Below are positions 41,328 through 50,362 of a stretch of 64,000 nucleotides of DNA, piece by piece (the first letter of the stretch is position 1; every line of letters begins with the position of its first letter). Origin of the DNA: CAWJAP01 sp963834365 (GTDB taxonomy: Bacteria > Acidobacteriota > Vicinamibacteria > Vicinamibacterales > Vicinamibacteraceae); NCBI GenBank assembly GCA_963834365.1, contig CAWIBS010000013.1, positions 1 through 64,000 on the forward strand, given 5' to 3'. The position numbers and the translations under genes are program-made. Under the pieces are notes generated by a model. That model saw only the letters and a list, made by a program, of their open reading frames with translations, was not told the origin of the DNA and ran no database searches.

Positions 41328-42993
41328 ATGTCGAACATGTCAGAGCGCCCGGACCGGGCTTCCTGAGCCGCCTCAACCGACGGCAGCTGTTTCGCTTGAC
41401 CAGCATCTTCGGCGCCGGCGGCCTGTTGTCCTCGCGCGTGGCGGCGGCTCCAGCGGCCGACGGCGGCGCGCCGGCGGCGGCTGTTGCGGGCGAAGGCGAA
41501 CGTCTACAAAGCGATCGGCGTTCGCCCTCTGATCAACTGTCGGGGCACGCTGACGGTCATCGGCGGGCTCGGTGGAGCTGCCCGAGGTCCGCGCGGCCAA
41601 GATGGCGGCCAACCAGCAGTACGTGCAGATCGACGAGCTGATGGCGGCCGTCGGCGCGCGCCTGGCGGAGCTGACGGGCGCGGAATGGGGCATGGTCAGC
41701 GCCGGATGCGCGGCGGCGATGTCACACGCCACCGCGGCGTGCGTGGCGGGCGGCAACCCGGATCTGCACGTCCGGATACCGAACCTCGCCGGCTTCGCCA
41801 AAGACGAAGTCATCATCCCCAGCCACTCGCGCAACGTCTACGACGCGGCAATCCGCGCCGTCGGCGTGAAGATCGTCGAGGTCGAGACGCCGGAGGATCT
41901 GCAACTGGCGATCGGCCCGAAGACGGCGATGATCTACGTCTTCGCCAACGGTCGGAACGAGACTGGCCCGATGTCCACGGAGGCGATCGCGGCGATTGCC
42001 CGCCCGCACAACGTCCCCATCCTGGTGGACGCGGCGGCCGAGATCCTGACGATCCCCAACATCCACCTGCAGCGCGGCGCGACGCTCGTCGCCTACAGCG
42101 GCGGCAAGTTCATCCGCGGCCCGCAGAGTGCCGGCCTGCTGCTCGGCCGCAAGGACCTGGTGCAGGCCGCGTGGGTCCACAGCGCGCCGCACCACGGCTA
42201 CGCGCGCGCCATGAAGGTGGGCCGCGAAGAGATCGTCGGCATGCTCGTCGCCGTCGAGAGCTGGGTCAAGCGCGACCACGAGGCGGAATGGAAGCAGTGG
42301 ATCGCACGCTGCGAGCACATCGCGGCGCGCGTCTCGAAATGGCCGGCGTGACCACTACGATCCGGAACGAGCCGGGCGGACGGAGCAACCGCAGCCCGCG
42401 CCTGGCGATTCGCTGGACCGCGGCGTCGCTGGGCATCACCGGCGCCGAGGTCTCGCAGATCCTGGACTCGACCGAGCCCCGTATCGGGCTGGGCGGCGGC
42501 GGACGTGGCGGAGACGGAGAAGAGCTCGCCGGGCGACACGGGCATCTCGATTGGCGCGGCGATGATGCAGCCCGGAGACGAGAAGGTCGTGGCCGATCGC
42601 ATCTATCAGGTGTTGTCGGCGAAGCATCCCCCCAGGCAGATCGAGACGCCGGCGCAGCCCTCAGCGAACCTCTCCGGCCGCTGGGCTGTCGAGATCCAGT
42701 ACGCCGCGAGCGCGACGACCCACACCCTCCACCTCATTCAGAATGGCAACAGGCTGGAGGGCACGCACCAGGGAGATTTCCTCACCCGGGACATTTCGGG
42801 AACGATCGCCGGCGACGCCGTGTCGCTGGCTTCGAGCATCACCGAACGTCACGGCGACGCCCTGACCTACCGCTTCACCGGCACGGTGACTGGCGACGCG
42901 ATGTCCGGATCCTTGAGCCTCGGCGAGTACCTTTCGGCGACGTGGACGGCGCGTCGACACGTGTTCGGCCGGCCGCCCGGCGTATCCGCGTGA
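41328..42993 (+). CDS. Tat-exported SelA-like PLP enzyme with C-terminal lipocalin-like domain (frameshifted)
   Basis: About 550 residues. ATG at 41328 follows GGAGGGACGA. The N-terminus has a twin-arginine motif (LNRRQLFRLTSIFGAGGLLS), fitting export with PLP already bound. The middle matches SelA-like PLP proteins of the D-glucosaminate-6-phosphate ammonia-lyase (DgaE) type: NVYKAIGVRPLINCRGTLTV, EWGMVSAGCAAAMSHATAAC, MIYVFANGRNETGPMSTEAI, VPILVDAAAEIL and the PLP-lysine segment LVAYSGGKFIRGPQSAG. Residues after about 42650 form a separate beta-rich domain (LSGRWAVEIQYAASATTHTL to LSATWTARRHVFG). Frame changes near 41355, 41500, 41570, 42350 and 42500. Likely activity: elimination or deamination of an amino acid or amino-sugar acid; substrate unproven. 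Confidence 0.7.
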
Positions 42994-43023
42994 GCCTTGG
43001 GCTCCTGGCTGTTTGACGTCAGG

Positions 43024-44268
43024 CTACTGGGAACGGCCGCGGGCGTCGATCGCCCACACGGTTTCGACGCGATCCTTGCGGATGCCGTAGATCTGCTCAT
43101 ACAGGTTCACGACCGGATCGCAATGCGGCGCGATGAGCTCGAGCTTGTCGCCAATCTTGTATGGCTTCGACGTGTCCTGGAGGCGGATCGTCCCGAACTC
43201 GTCCGAGCTGGCGACGTGCTCGAGACCCGGCTCGCCGACGACCGCCGCGTCGGGCTTGTTGAGCGTCAGCGCCTTCGTGCCGGCGTCGGTGGTCAGGCGT
43301 CCGGGAAAGCGGTTGTTGACGACGGTCGTCGTCACGGTCAGGCTCGGCGCGAAGTCCTTGTAGACGTCGTCGCCGTCCTCGCCTCCGATCGCGAGGTACT
43401 GCATGTCCATGAAGACGTAGCTGCCGACCTGGACGTCACTGAAGCCGGGCACGAGGTGCATGACGTTGTATGTGCCGGTGCCGCCGCCGCTGAAGATCTC
43501 GACGTTCAGACCGGCTTTCTTCATGCCCTCGAGTGTGGCGGCGTTCGCCTCGATCGTCTTCAGCGCGCGCGCCTTCCGCTCGGCGAAGCCCTTCACGTGC
43601 TGCACTCCGCCATCGTAGGACAGCATGCCCCGCAGCTTCAGGCCGGGCAGCGTGTCGACGAGCTTTGCGAGGGCCACGGCGCCGTCTCCCGGAGGGATGC
43701 CCGTGCGCGTGCCGACTGCCACGTCGATGACGACGTCGGCCACCAGGCCTGCCTCCTTCGCCGCGGCTGAGAGATCCCTGGCGTTCTGTTCTTCGTCGAC
43801 CGCCTGGATGAAGCTGCTGTTCGCCTTGCGGAGCTTTATCGCGCGCCTGATCTTCGACGGCGTCGGGTTGCTGGTCGTCATCAGGAGCGGGCGCACGCCG
43901 TGCTCGAACAGCGCCTCCGCCTCGCTCACCTTCGCACAGCAGATGCCTATCGATCCGGTCGCCAGCTGATGCTTCGCGATGGCCGCGCACTTGTGCGTCT
44001 TCGCGTGCGGGCGGCTCGCGATCCCGTTCTTCTTGAGCGTCGCCTGCATCTTCGCGACGTTCTCCTCCATCTTGTCCAGGTCGACGCAGAGCGCCGGCGT
44101 GTCCAGTTCCCATTTCGAGATGCCGGTGCGAACGGTACCTTCGAGGGCCGCCTCACGCATCTCGGCGGCCGTGTAGCCCTTGAGGGGCCTCGGAATCCAC
44201 ACGTACGCCGAGACGGCGGCGGTGGACAGGAAAGCCCGACGCGATGATACGGTCCGCCGTTCGCTCAT
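43024..44268 (-). CDS. Tat-exported DSD1-family PLP enzyme (D-threonine aldolase / D-serine dehydratase-like)
   Basis: A 414-residue intact protein of the alanine-racemase-fold III group. The start at 44268 follows GGGGAGGACC and gives a Tat signal (SSRRAFLSTAAVSAYVW). ISKWELDTPALCVDLDKMEE begins the barrel; the PLP lysine is in SRPHAKTHKCAAIA; the metal-binding site near the C-terminus is LIAPHCDPVVNLYEQIY (His, Asp). FSGGGTGTYNV and GSYVFMDMQYLAIGG bind the PLP phosphate region. The family cleaves beta-hydroxy-D-amino acids or dehydrates D-serine. It is convergent with the SelA-like gene. No 21-bp direct repeat was found upstream. Confidence 0.85.
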   Translation of the reverse strand: MSERRTVSSRRAFLSTAAVSAYVWIPRPLKGYTAAEMREAALEGTVRTGISKWELDTPALCVDLDKMEENVAKMQATLKKNGIASRPHAKTHKCAAIAKHQLATGSIGICCAKVSEAEALFEHGVRPLLMTTSNPTPSKIRRAIKLRKANSSFIQAVDEEQNARDLSAAAKEAGLVADVVIDVAVGTRTGIPPGDGAVALAKLVDTLPGLKLRGMLSYDGGVQHVKGFAERKARALKTIEANAATLEGMKKAGLNVEIFSGGGTGTYNVMHLVPGFSDVQVGSYVFMDMQYLAIGGEDGDDVYKDFAPSLTVTTTVVNNRFPGRLTTDAGTKALTLNKPDAAVVGEPGLEHVASSDEFGTIRLQDTSKPYKIGDKLELIAPHCDPVVNLYEQIYGIRKDRVETVWAIDARGRSQ

Positions 44269-44385
44269 CTCTGGTCCTCCCCGTGACCCTCGCAGCCACG
44301 CGCGCGGATGCCGGGTCGATCGGCATGCTCGCAGTGCGCCGATGATATCAGCGCCATGGCCTCGCGCCAGTTGCGTGCCTTCGGG

Positions 44386-44480
44386 TGCCGGGGTGGGGAT
44401 CGAACAAGAGGGCGAGTCGGCGGGCGGAGCCGAGGCTGATGCGCACACCTGGCAACTCCCGCGCGCAAGCGCGTGCTCCC
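44386..44480 (-). repeat. tRNA-Leu 3'-end-like repeat unit B
   Basis: Begins TGCCGGGGTGGGGATCGAAC, almost the complement of the 3' end of the tRNA-Leu at 46334-46419, and continues through GAGGGCGAGTCGGCGG to a GC hairpin near 44458-44480. It aligns over about 90 bp with unit A at 46240-46333. No complete cloverleaf can be formed. Confidence 0.6.
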
Positions 44481-44560
44481 CTCTCGAGATTGTCTTGTAC
44501 TCTCCCCGTCGGCGCAGTGGCGAGACGCAGGCGAGGTTCAACACTGCACGCCGTCCTTGT

Positions 44561-45582
44561 TCAGTTGGTCCCCGACCGGGCCGTTCCCGATCGTGACGTT
44601 CTAAGTGGCCGCGTCAGGTCCAGCTTTGGATCGCGAAGCACATCGTCCTGATCCGGCATGTAGGTCCTCAACCCGCCCGATGGCGTGTTCTTCGAATAGC
44701 CGGCAACCAGCTGACGCTGATACTTCTGCGGAAAGAAGTCGAACGGGTCATTCGGATCGGCATCGATCAACTGGAGATCGGCCGGGGTCATGCTCGACCG
44801 CCCGAAACCAAGCGTGCCACCGCGGAAGTAGAGATAGTTGGCTCGAGGCTCTGGCGGCAGGAGATTCTCGGCGCGCTGGCTCGACCCGAACACTTGCACG
44901 AGTCGCGTGCCCTCGATCCGGGCGGCTGTCAGCCGGCCCCGAACCCGAGGCGGCGGCAACACACGGCCGGGATCCACGAAGATGTCGTTGTCCTCGATGC
45001 GCAGTCCGTAGGTCTCGCGCGGCGAGATCGAGATCGTCGAGTTAGATTCGAAGAAATCGAGTAGGCGCCCTGCGGGCATGCCGGCGGCCTTCCTCCGCAC
45101 CGCGTGCAACCTCGATAGCGTGCCGACTGGCCTCGCCGATACCTCAGCCTGGACGGAGAACGGAATGCTCACACCCTTCCGCATGACGCCCCTCTGCGAG
45201 AGCTTGCCGGCCACGAATCGCACCTAGATGTCGCGGAGCGGCGCGTCGGGTCCGCGAAACACGTAATGATTCATCAACCACCGAGGCTCGATGCGGTCAT
45301 CGCCACTTCAGCGGCATCAAACTCGAGCTCGGACAACGAGGGGTCATCGAAATTGGGCACGGTGTCGGGTTTCAGGCTGGCCATTCGCCCGCGCAGATGA
45401 CGCCGTCCTGCGCGAGTCTCGTCGAGCCGAAAAGGACGTTGCGATCTGGACGTCGACGGTGCGCTTCAGATCCTGCTCGCGGCCTGAGGATCTGTCCGCC
45501 TTCCCATTCGACTCGACAACGGATTCGCTGGAGGTCGTCAACAGGGCGTACAGCCCCGACGGCGACGAGGCTCAGGCGTTTC
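44561..45582 (-). CDS. Secreted conserved hypothetical protein (degraded or frameshifted)
   Basis: The clean C-terminal part (45223-44561) reads MRKGVSIPFSVQAEVSARPV, then FFESNSTISISPRETYGLRI, LTAARIEGTRLVQVFGSS, ANYLYFRGGTLGFGRSSMTP and DFFPQKYQRQLVAGYSKNTP, a pattern I associate with a conserved acidobacterial exported protein of unknown function (recognition moderate). Upstream, other frames give WLMNHYVFRGPDAPLRDI ending in a stop at 45224-45226 and, at 45582, a possible signal peptide MKRLSLVAVG plus LYALLTTSSES. At least two frame changes are needed to join these, so this may be a true relic. It lies inside the stretch bounded by tRNA-end-like repeats. Confidence 0.45.
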
Positions 45583-46239
45583 ATGATGCTCTGCGGAGCG
45601 TGCCGCAAATGCCGTGCCGGCGTGACCGCCGTGCCCCTGGCTGCGATGGCGGCTTCGGCTCGGCGGAATCTCGAAGCATTCGGGTCCTGCGGGTCATAAA
45701 GCAGTGCGCAGACGCCGGTTGACGGACGACCAGAATCTCGGCTCTGGGCGTCCTGTGGATCACCCGCAATCGGCGATCGGCCACTTGGGGGAATGCAGGA
45801 CCGCGTGAGCGTCGGCTCGTGTTGAAGTGTCGACGACGGCGTCGGAGTGCTCGAGGACCGATGCCCTTGGTAATCTGGAGCTCGAGGCTGCGAGATGATC
45901 CGCGCGATCGTGTCGCTCGCAGCCCGGGCCCCGCGATGAGCGTGCCGGCAGAGGGCGTCGAGCCGCCGAGCAGGTGCGGAGGCTTCCCGAGCGCGACCGC
46001 CCGAACGGAGATGATCGAGCCCGCGGCTTTCGTCGATCGGGATCCAATCGTCACGGCGAGACCTCGTCGGCCCGAGGCAAGCCACAGACACAGCGGCGCC
46101 TCGCAAGCCACATCGGCTGGTAGTAGACCTGCAGTACCCTGGCGTCTGCCTCGTGCGCCGCGCTGAGGCGAAGCGGCTGCTGTCCGTCCTGTCTGAGGCG
46201 GGGGGCTGACGAGGGACGGAGAACGAGCGTTACGCTAAC
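45583..46239. other. No convincing gene; degenerate sequence
   Basis: Long open frames here on both strands are Arg/Ser/Pro-rich and lack family motifs. On the minus strand short pieces such as LELQITKGIGPR and EHSDAVVDTSTRADAHAV in adjacent frames suggest a decayed exported protein, but I cannot assign it. The stretch lies between tRNA-end-like unit A and the degraded gene 44561-45582. Confidence 0.4.
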
Positions 46240-46333
46240 ACCGGGGGTGGGAATCGACCTCGAGGACGAGTCGCAGACGGAGCCCCGAGGCTGCCGTGCG
46301 CACCACCTCGAACTCCCGCGCCACGCGCGGGAG
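46240..46333 (-). repeat. tRNA-Leu 3'-end-like repeat unit A
   Basis: Directly adjoins the 3' end of the real tRNA. Its far end (46241-46255, CCGGGGGTGGGAATC) duplicates the complement of the tRNA T-arm/acceptor 3' side. Between lies a hairpin CTCCCGCGCG-TGG-CGCGGGAG-like stem near 46311-46333, which could serve as a tRNA transcript terminator, and about 55 bp shared with unit B. Confidence 0.6.
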
Positions 46334-46419
<86 letters not shown>

Positions 46420-46502
46420 CCGGGGGTCTCTAGCTTACTTCCAAGCTCGGAGGCTGAGCGCGACGCTCGCCGGAGCTCCAGTGACTATCGGCATTCGATG
46501 AC

Positions 46503-46541
46503 AAAAAGCCCGGTCGCGCCGGGGAGGCGGCGCGCCGGGCC
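46503..46541 (-). terminator. Intrinsic terminator of the PilZ gene
   Basis: On the minus strand GCCCGGCGCGCC, loop GCCTCCCC, GGCGCGACCGGGC (one unpaired A) followed by TTTTT. It begins 22 bp after the PilZ stop codon. Confidence 0.8.
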
Positions 46542-46562
46542 ACTCCAGACCAGGACGCGGAA

Positions 46563-47009
46563 TCAGTTCACTTTCGGATCGGGAAGCGGCGACCCCGACT
46601 CGGGGTCGATGATGGTGACCTCCCCGTCACTCGTCACGCCGAGGAGCCCCGTCAGCTCGTCGATCGGACACTCGTCGTCGAGGGCCAGCGCCGTTTCGTA
46701 GCGCAGCCGGCCGCGGAAGGTGGCCGACACCCCGCACCGCACCACCTGCCCCCTCAGCTCGATCCACCCCCTCGCGCCGCGCATGCGCAGCATCGCGGGC
46801 GCGCCCACCAGCAGCCGCACTGGCGACTCGAACAGCATGCCGCGGCGCGACAGGTTCCGAAGCTTCACGTCGATGCCACCGACGAGGAGGGCGCCATGCG
46901 GACCGGCGGGAATGCGGGCGCGCGGGTCGCGCCGCCGGTTCTCGGACGGCCGGAACGCGTGGCGCACGGTGCGCGCCATCGAGCCCTTCGAACGGATGCT
47001 GTATCCCAT
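46563..47009 (-). CDS. PilZ-domain protein
   Basis: About 148 residues from the ATG at 47009; the open frame extends to 47084 but the extra residues look unlike a domain. The basic RRRDPRARIP and LRNLSRRGMLFES match the RxxxR and (D/N)xSxxG signatures that bind cyclic di-GMP. The barrel continues VGAPAMLRMRGARGWIEL. It is a single-domain cytoplasmic protein and would act by binding partners. Its own terminator follows. Confidence 0.8.
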   Translation of the reverse strand: MGYSIRSKGSMARTVRHAFRPSENRRRDPRARIPAGPHGALLVGGIDVKLRNLSRRGMLFESPVRLLVGAPAMLRMRGARGWIELRGQVVRCGVSATFRGRLRYETALALDDECPIDELTGLLGVTSDGEVTIIDPESGSPLPDPKVN

Positions 47010-47100
47010 GATGTGCGTTCCTCGTGTCTCGAGCGCGACGCTGGCGCTCGCGGGCAGGCGCCGGGGCCATGTGCCGGCAATCACGCCAGCAGACGGCCGG

Positions 47101-47664
47101 TCACTGCAGGCCGGCGTTTGCCCGGGCGGAGGCGAACTCTTCTTCCGTCAGCCACAAGCCGCGGTCGCCATAAAGCGGGTAGCTCAGAATCGTGCCGCGC
47201 GCGGGCGCCCCGCCGCTGTGCGTGATCTGACCCACCCAGGCCCACGAGCCGTCACTCAGCCGGACGCGATCGAGAACCGTCATGCGAAAGTCCGCGTACG
47301 GCGCCAAGTAACGACAGCCCTTGCACAGCCAGCGTTCGGAGTCTGTGGTCCGCACGAGCACCGGTACGCGCGTGCCGACTCCCGTGTAGGCTTCGGTGTA
47401 GGCCCACTCGTCCTGCGTCGGCGGCGGAGGCGGCTCGTCGTCGTCGCCGCTCGTCGGCGGCACCTGCGAGACCGGCGTCGGGCTCACACATCCCTTCCCG
47501 CCCTGAAACGCGAGGGGATGGCTGCAAGGCACCCACTGGCCGACCCACACAAAGCTCGGGCCCGGCTGTGGCGTCGTCGGCGCGCCATACTGCGCCGCGG
47601 CGAGCGCCGGAACGGTCAGGACTACGGCACTGGTCAGGACACGAACGAACACCGGAATTCGCAT
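47101..47664 (-). CDS. Secreted hypothetical protein
   Basis: 187 residues with a signal peptide (RVLTSAVVLTVPALAAAQ) from the ATG at 47664. Four Cys (VPCSHP, GCVSPTP, LCKGCRYL) could form two disulfides. A Pro/Asp linker (GDDDEPPPPPTQDEW) separates two halves. The region RYLAPYADFRMTVLDRVRLS and DGSWAWVGQITHSGG has a beta-rich look. No family recognised. Confidence 0.65.
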   Translation of the reverse strand: MRIPVFVRVLTSAVVLTVPALAAAQYGAPTTPQPGPSFVWVGQWVPCSHPLAFQGGKGCVSPTPVSQVPPTSGDDDEPPPPPTQDEWAYTEAYTGVGTRVPVLVRTTDSERWLCKGCRYLAPYADFRMTVLDRVRLSDGSWAWVGQITHSGGAPARGTILSYPLYGDRGLWLTEEEFASARANAGLQ

Positions 47665-47803
47665 CGAGTGGTCTCTCCAGACGGCAAATGGGGAGCGGCT
47701 GCTGCCTTCTGCAGAGTCAAGAAGTGGGCCAGCCTGTACTTGTCGCGTGGAGACAGGAATTCCGGGCGTTTTGTTGGGTTTTTGAGGGAATCCGTGGGAC
47801 GAT

Positions 47804-47822
47804 AGTCTCCCCTTCGGAGACT
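47804..47822. other. Small hairpin in a 230-bp non-coding gap
   Basis: AGTCTCC, loop CCTTC, GGAGACT forms a perfect 7-bp stem. It lies between two minus-strand genes (stop of 47894 and start at 47664), where it could end the upstream transcript or act in the leader of the secreted protein. On the minus strand TTGACT near 47720 may be a -35. No gene is seen in 47665-47893. Confidence 0.35.
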
Positions 47823-47893
47823 TCTTGTCTACACTTCTCAGCCTCGAACGTACACCGGCGCCCGGCCGGTGCGCCCGCCGCGAATGACGCCCT

Positions 47894-48244
47894 TCAATGG
47901 ACGATGCCCGGCCGGTTCGCCGTGGCGACCGCCCGCCCGATGAGGGCCTCCAAGGTCGCGGCCGGCAAGGCGATCGGCCCGGCCACCGCAGACGCGCTGT
48001 GGATTTCGATCGCGATGACCACCCCGTCGGACGCGGGGTGGACAATCCAGTTCAGTCCGCGCAAACCGACGCTCGGCGGGCCGGCCGCCGCGGGGTTCTG
48101 CACGCGATCGATGGCCAGCAGGATCCCCTTCATGACCGACGCAGCGTCGTCTTCAGTCCAGCGCGCGGCCTCCACCGGGTGAGAGACGGATTCGATGAAC
48201 ACGCGGTTGTTGCCGCGCAGCATGATTTCGACGGACAGGTTCAT
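47894..48244 (-). CDS. Small hypothetical protein
   Basis: 116 residues from ATG at 48244. MNLSVEIMLRGNNRVFIESV and EDDAASVMKGILLAIDRVQN suggest a small alpha/beta protein; LRGLNWIVHPASDGVVIAIE follows. No Shine-Dalgarno sequence, signal peptide or known motif is evident. Codon use and G+C at third positions look like a real gene. Divergent from the oxidoreductase at 48383. Confidence 0.5.
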   Translation of the reverse strand: MNLSVEIMLRGNNRVFIESVSHPVEAARWTEDDAASVMKGILLAIDRVQNPAAAGPPSVGLRGLNWIVHPASDGVVIAIEIHSASAVAGPIALPAATLEALIGRAVATANRPGIVH

Positions 48245-48382
48245 GGAAGTCGAAGGAGGGGAACGTGACGCTGAACGGTTTGATCGGAGGCGGAGACACG
48301 AGCTTGCCGCTATTATGCGGCCAGCTCTCAGCGTCCGAGGGGTCTGTGAGATGATGGACACGATTCATCGAAAGGGAGCCTC

Positions 48383-49679
48383 ATGAGCACGCTCGACCGG
48401 CGCGATTTCCTCGGTCTCATGGCTGCGGCGGGCGCGGTCGCTCCACTGGGCGCTCACCAGCTCGACCGGCGTTCGCAGAACGCGGCACCGCTCTCGACCG
48501 TCAAGGCTCCGGACGGCCCCGTCCTCAAGGCCGGGCTGATCGGGTGCGGCGGTCGCGGCAGCGGCGCGGCGGCCAACTTCCTCGACGCCGGTCCCAACCT
48601 GCGCATCACGGCCCTCGCCGATGTCTTCGAGGATCGCGGTGACCCAGGCGCGCAAGATGCTCAACGAGCGGCGCGGACAGGAGATTCCCGCCAATCAGTG
48701 CTTCAGCGGCTTCGACGCGTATCAGAAGCTGATCGAGTCGGGCGTGGACATCGTCCTGAACGCGACGCCGCCACACTTCCGTCCCGCGCATTTCGCCGCC
48801 GCGGTGGCGGCGAAGAAACACTCGTTCCTCGAGAAGCCGCTGGCGGTGGACGCGGCCGGCGTGCGCCAGGTGATGGAGACGGGCAAACTCGCCACCTCGC
48901 TCGGCCTGAACGTCGTCACCGGCACGCAGCTGCGGCGGTCTCGGGCCCGCATGGAGACGCGCAAGCGCATCCACGACGGCGCGATCGGCGACATCGTGGC
49001 GATGCGCGCCTTCCGCAACCAGGGCGCGCTGTGGTACCGCGAGCGCCAGCCGGCCTGGTCCGACATGGAGTACATGATCCGCGACTGGGTCAACTGGACG
49101 TGGCTCTCCGGCGATCACATCGTCGAGCAGCACATCCACCACCTGGACGCCATCTCCTGGATCGTCGGCAAGCCACCGATCCAGGCGGTGGGGATGGGCG
49201 CGCGGATGCGGCGGCCGACCGGCGATCAGTACGACTTCTTCAGCGTCGACTACACCTACGACAAGAACGTGCACCTGCACAGCACGATTCGACAGATCAG
49301 CGGCTGCGCGAACCTCCGCGACGAGTCGATCGTCGGCACCAAGGGCATCGCCGATCTCTCGGGCACCATCGTCGACCTGTCCGGGAACGTGGTCTGGAAG
49401 TACGACGGGCCCGAGGTCGACCCGATCGTCCAGGAGCATGCCGATCTGGTCACCGCCATCCGCAGCGGCAAACCGGTCAACACGACCGACGACACGGCGG
49501 TCTCGACGCTGCTCGCCATCATCGGGCGCGACTCGGCCTACACCGGGAAGGCCGTGGTCTGGGACGAGGCGCTGAAGTCCACCGAGCACCTCGGTCCGAC
49601 CGAGTACGCGATGGGTCCGGTGCCGCTCAAGGCCGTGGCGCCGGTGCCCGGTGAGGAGCAAGAGCGCGCGTCGGCCTGA
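48383..49679 (+). CDS. Tat-exported Gfo/Idh/MocA-family oxidoreductase (one frameshift)
   Basis: About 431 residues. MSTLDRRDFLGLMAAAGAVA is a twin-arginine signal. The Rossmann fold begins LKAGLIGCGGRGSGAAANFL, then VDIVLNATPPHFRPAHFAAA, the EKP motif in HSFLEKPLAVDAAGV, and catalytic-domain segments DHIVEQHIHHLDAISWIVG and SIVGTKGIADLSG. One extra G near 48642 (CGCGGTGACC where CGCGTGACC is expected) splits the frame. It is an NAD(P)-dependent sugar or polyol dehydrogenase-like protein of unknown substrate; export with bound cofactor is typical of this acidobacterial/planctomycete group. Confidence 0.8.
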
Positions 49680-49714
49680 AGATCAGCGCGTTTTCTGCCT
49701 TCAAGTTGCCCGGG

Positions 49715-49732
49715 GTCCGGCTGAAGCCGGAC
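49715..49732. repeat. Short hairpin GTCCGGC-TGAA-GCCGGAC
   Basis: Perfect 7-bp stem between convergent genes, followed by ACTACGTCAACACAAGTG, which resembles the tail of the 90-bp two-hairpin element. Probably a reduced copy, possibly serving as a bidirectional transcript end. Confidence 0.6.
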
Positions 49733-49782
49733 ACTACGTCAACACAAGTGGTCGTGCTGCGGCCGTCGGAGATGGCGTCCCG

Positions 49783-50340
49783 TCAGAGCAGCCACTCGAA
49801 GTACACGAGGGCGACGCCCCGGAAGGTCGCGCGGCCCACTTCCCGAAAGCCGCATCGCTCATAGAAGCCGGCCGCGCCAGCCGCCGCGTCGTAGGCGTCG
49901 AGCCGGATCGCTTCGCCCGGCCAGGCGGCGACGACGGCCTTGGCCGCGTCGAGCAGCCGGCGGCCCACGCCGCGGCGCTGCACCGCCGGCGCCACCGCCA
50001 TGTCGGTGAGATAGATCGCCCGCCGGACGCTGGCAAAGGGGCGCGGATCGATGGCCCACGGCTTCCGGGTCGCGAGACGCAGCGTGCCGACGATGCGCCC
50101 CGCGTCGCAGGCAATCAGCACGCGAGACGAATGGATGCCCGCGAGCACCCCTCGAGGGGTCGCAATCGAGGACCAATGGCCGCGTCCGTGGAGCCGCGTC
50201 AACTCCTCGGCCGCCGCCGCACGTACCGCGGCAATCGCCTCGGCGTCCGCCGGCTCGGCCAGATCGAACGACAGCGTCACGAGCGCTGCTTCGGACGGGT
50301 CCTGTTCGGGGTGATGAGCCACGTTGCCTGCTGCTGACAC
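49783..50340 (-). CDS. GNAT-family N-acetyltransferase
   Basis: 185 residues. The acetyl-CoA binding motif is AIYLTDMAVAPAVQRRGVGR (Q/RxxGxG/A present as QRRGVG), preceded by VLIACDAGRIVGTLRLA and followed by LDAYDAAAGAAGFYERCGF, the classic C-terminal strand. Substrate unknown. The GTG start at 50340 has no strong ribosome site; a second GTG at 50280 would begin VTLSFDLAEPADAE and may be the real start. Confidence 0.8.
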   Translation of the reverse strand: MSAAGNVAHHPEQDPSEAALVTLSFDLAEPADAEAIAAVRAAAAEELTRLHGRGHWSSIATPRGVLAGIHSSRVLIACDAGRIVGTLRLATRKPWAIDPRPFASVRRAIYLTDMAVAPAVQRRGVGRRLLDAAKAVVAAWPGEAIRLDAYDAAAGAAGFYERCGFREVGRATFRGVALVYFEWLL

Positions 50341-50362
50341 ATTTCAAAGCACAGGAGGAAAT

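Noticed and set aside
45819..46166. Plus-strand open frame in the degenerate stretch before the tRNA
   Set aside because: Arg/Pro-rich, no motif, no ribosome site, overlaps other equally poor frames.
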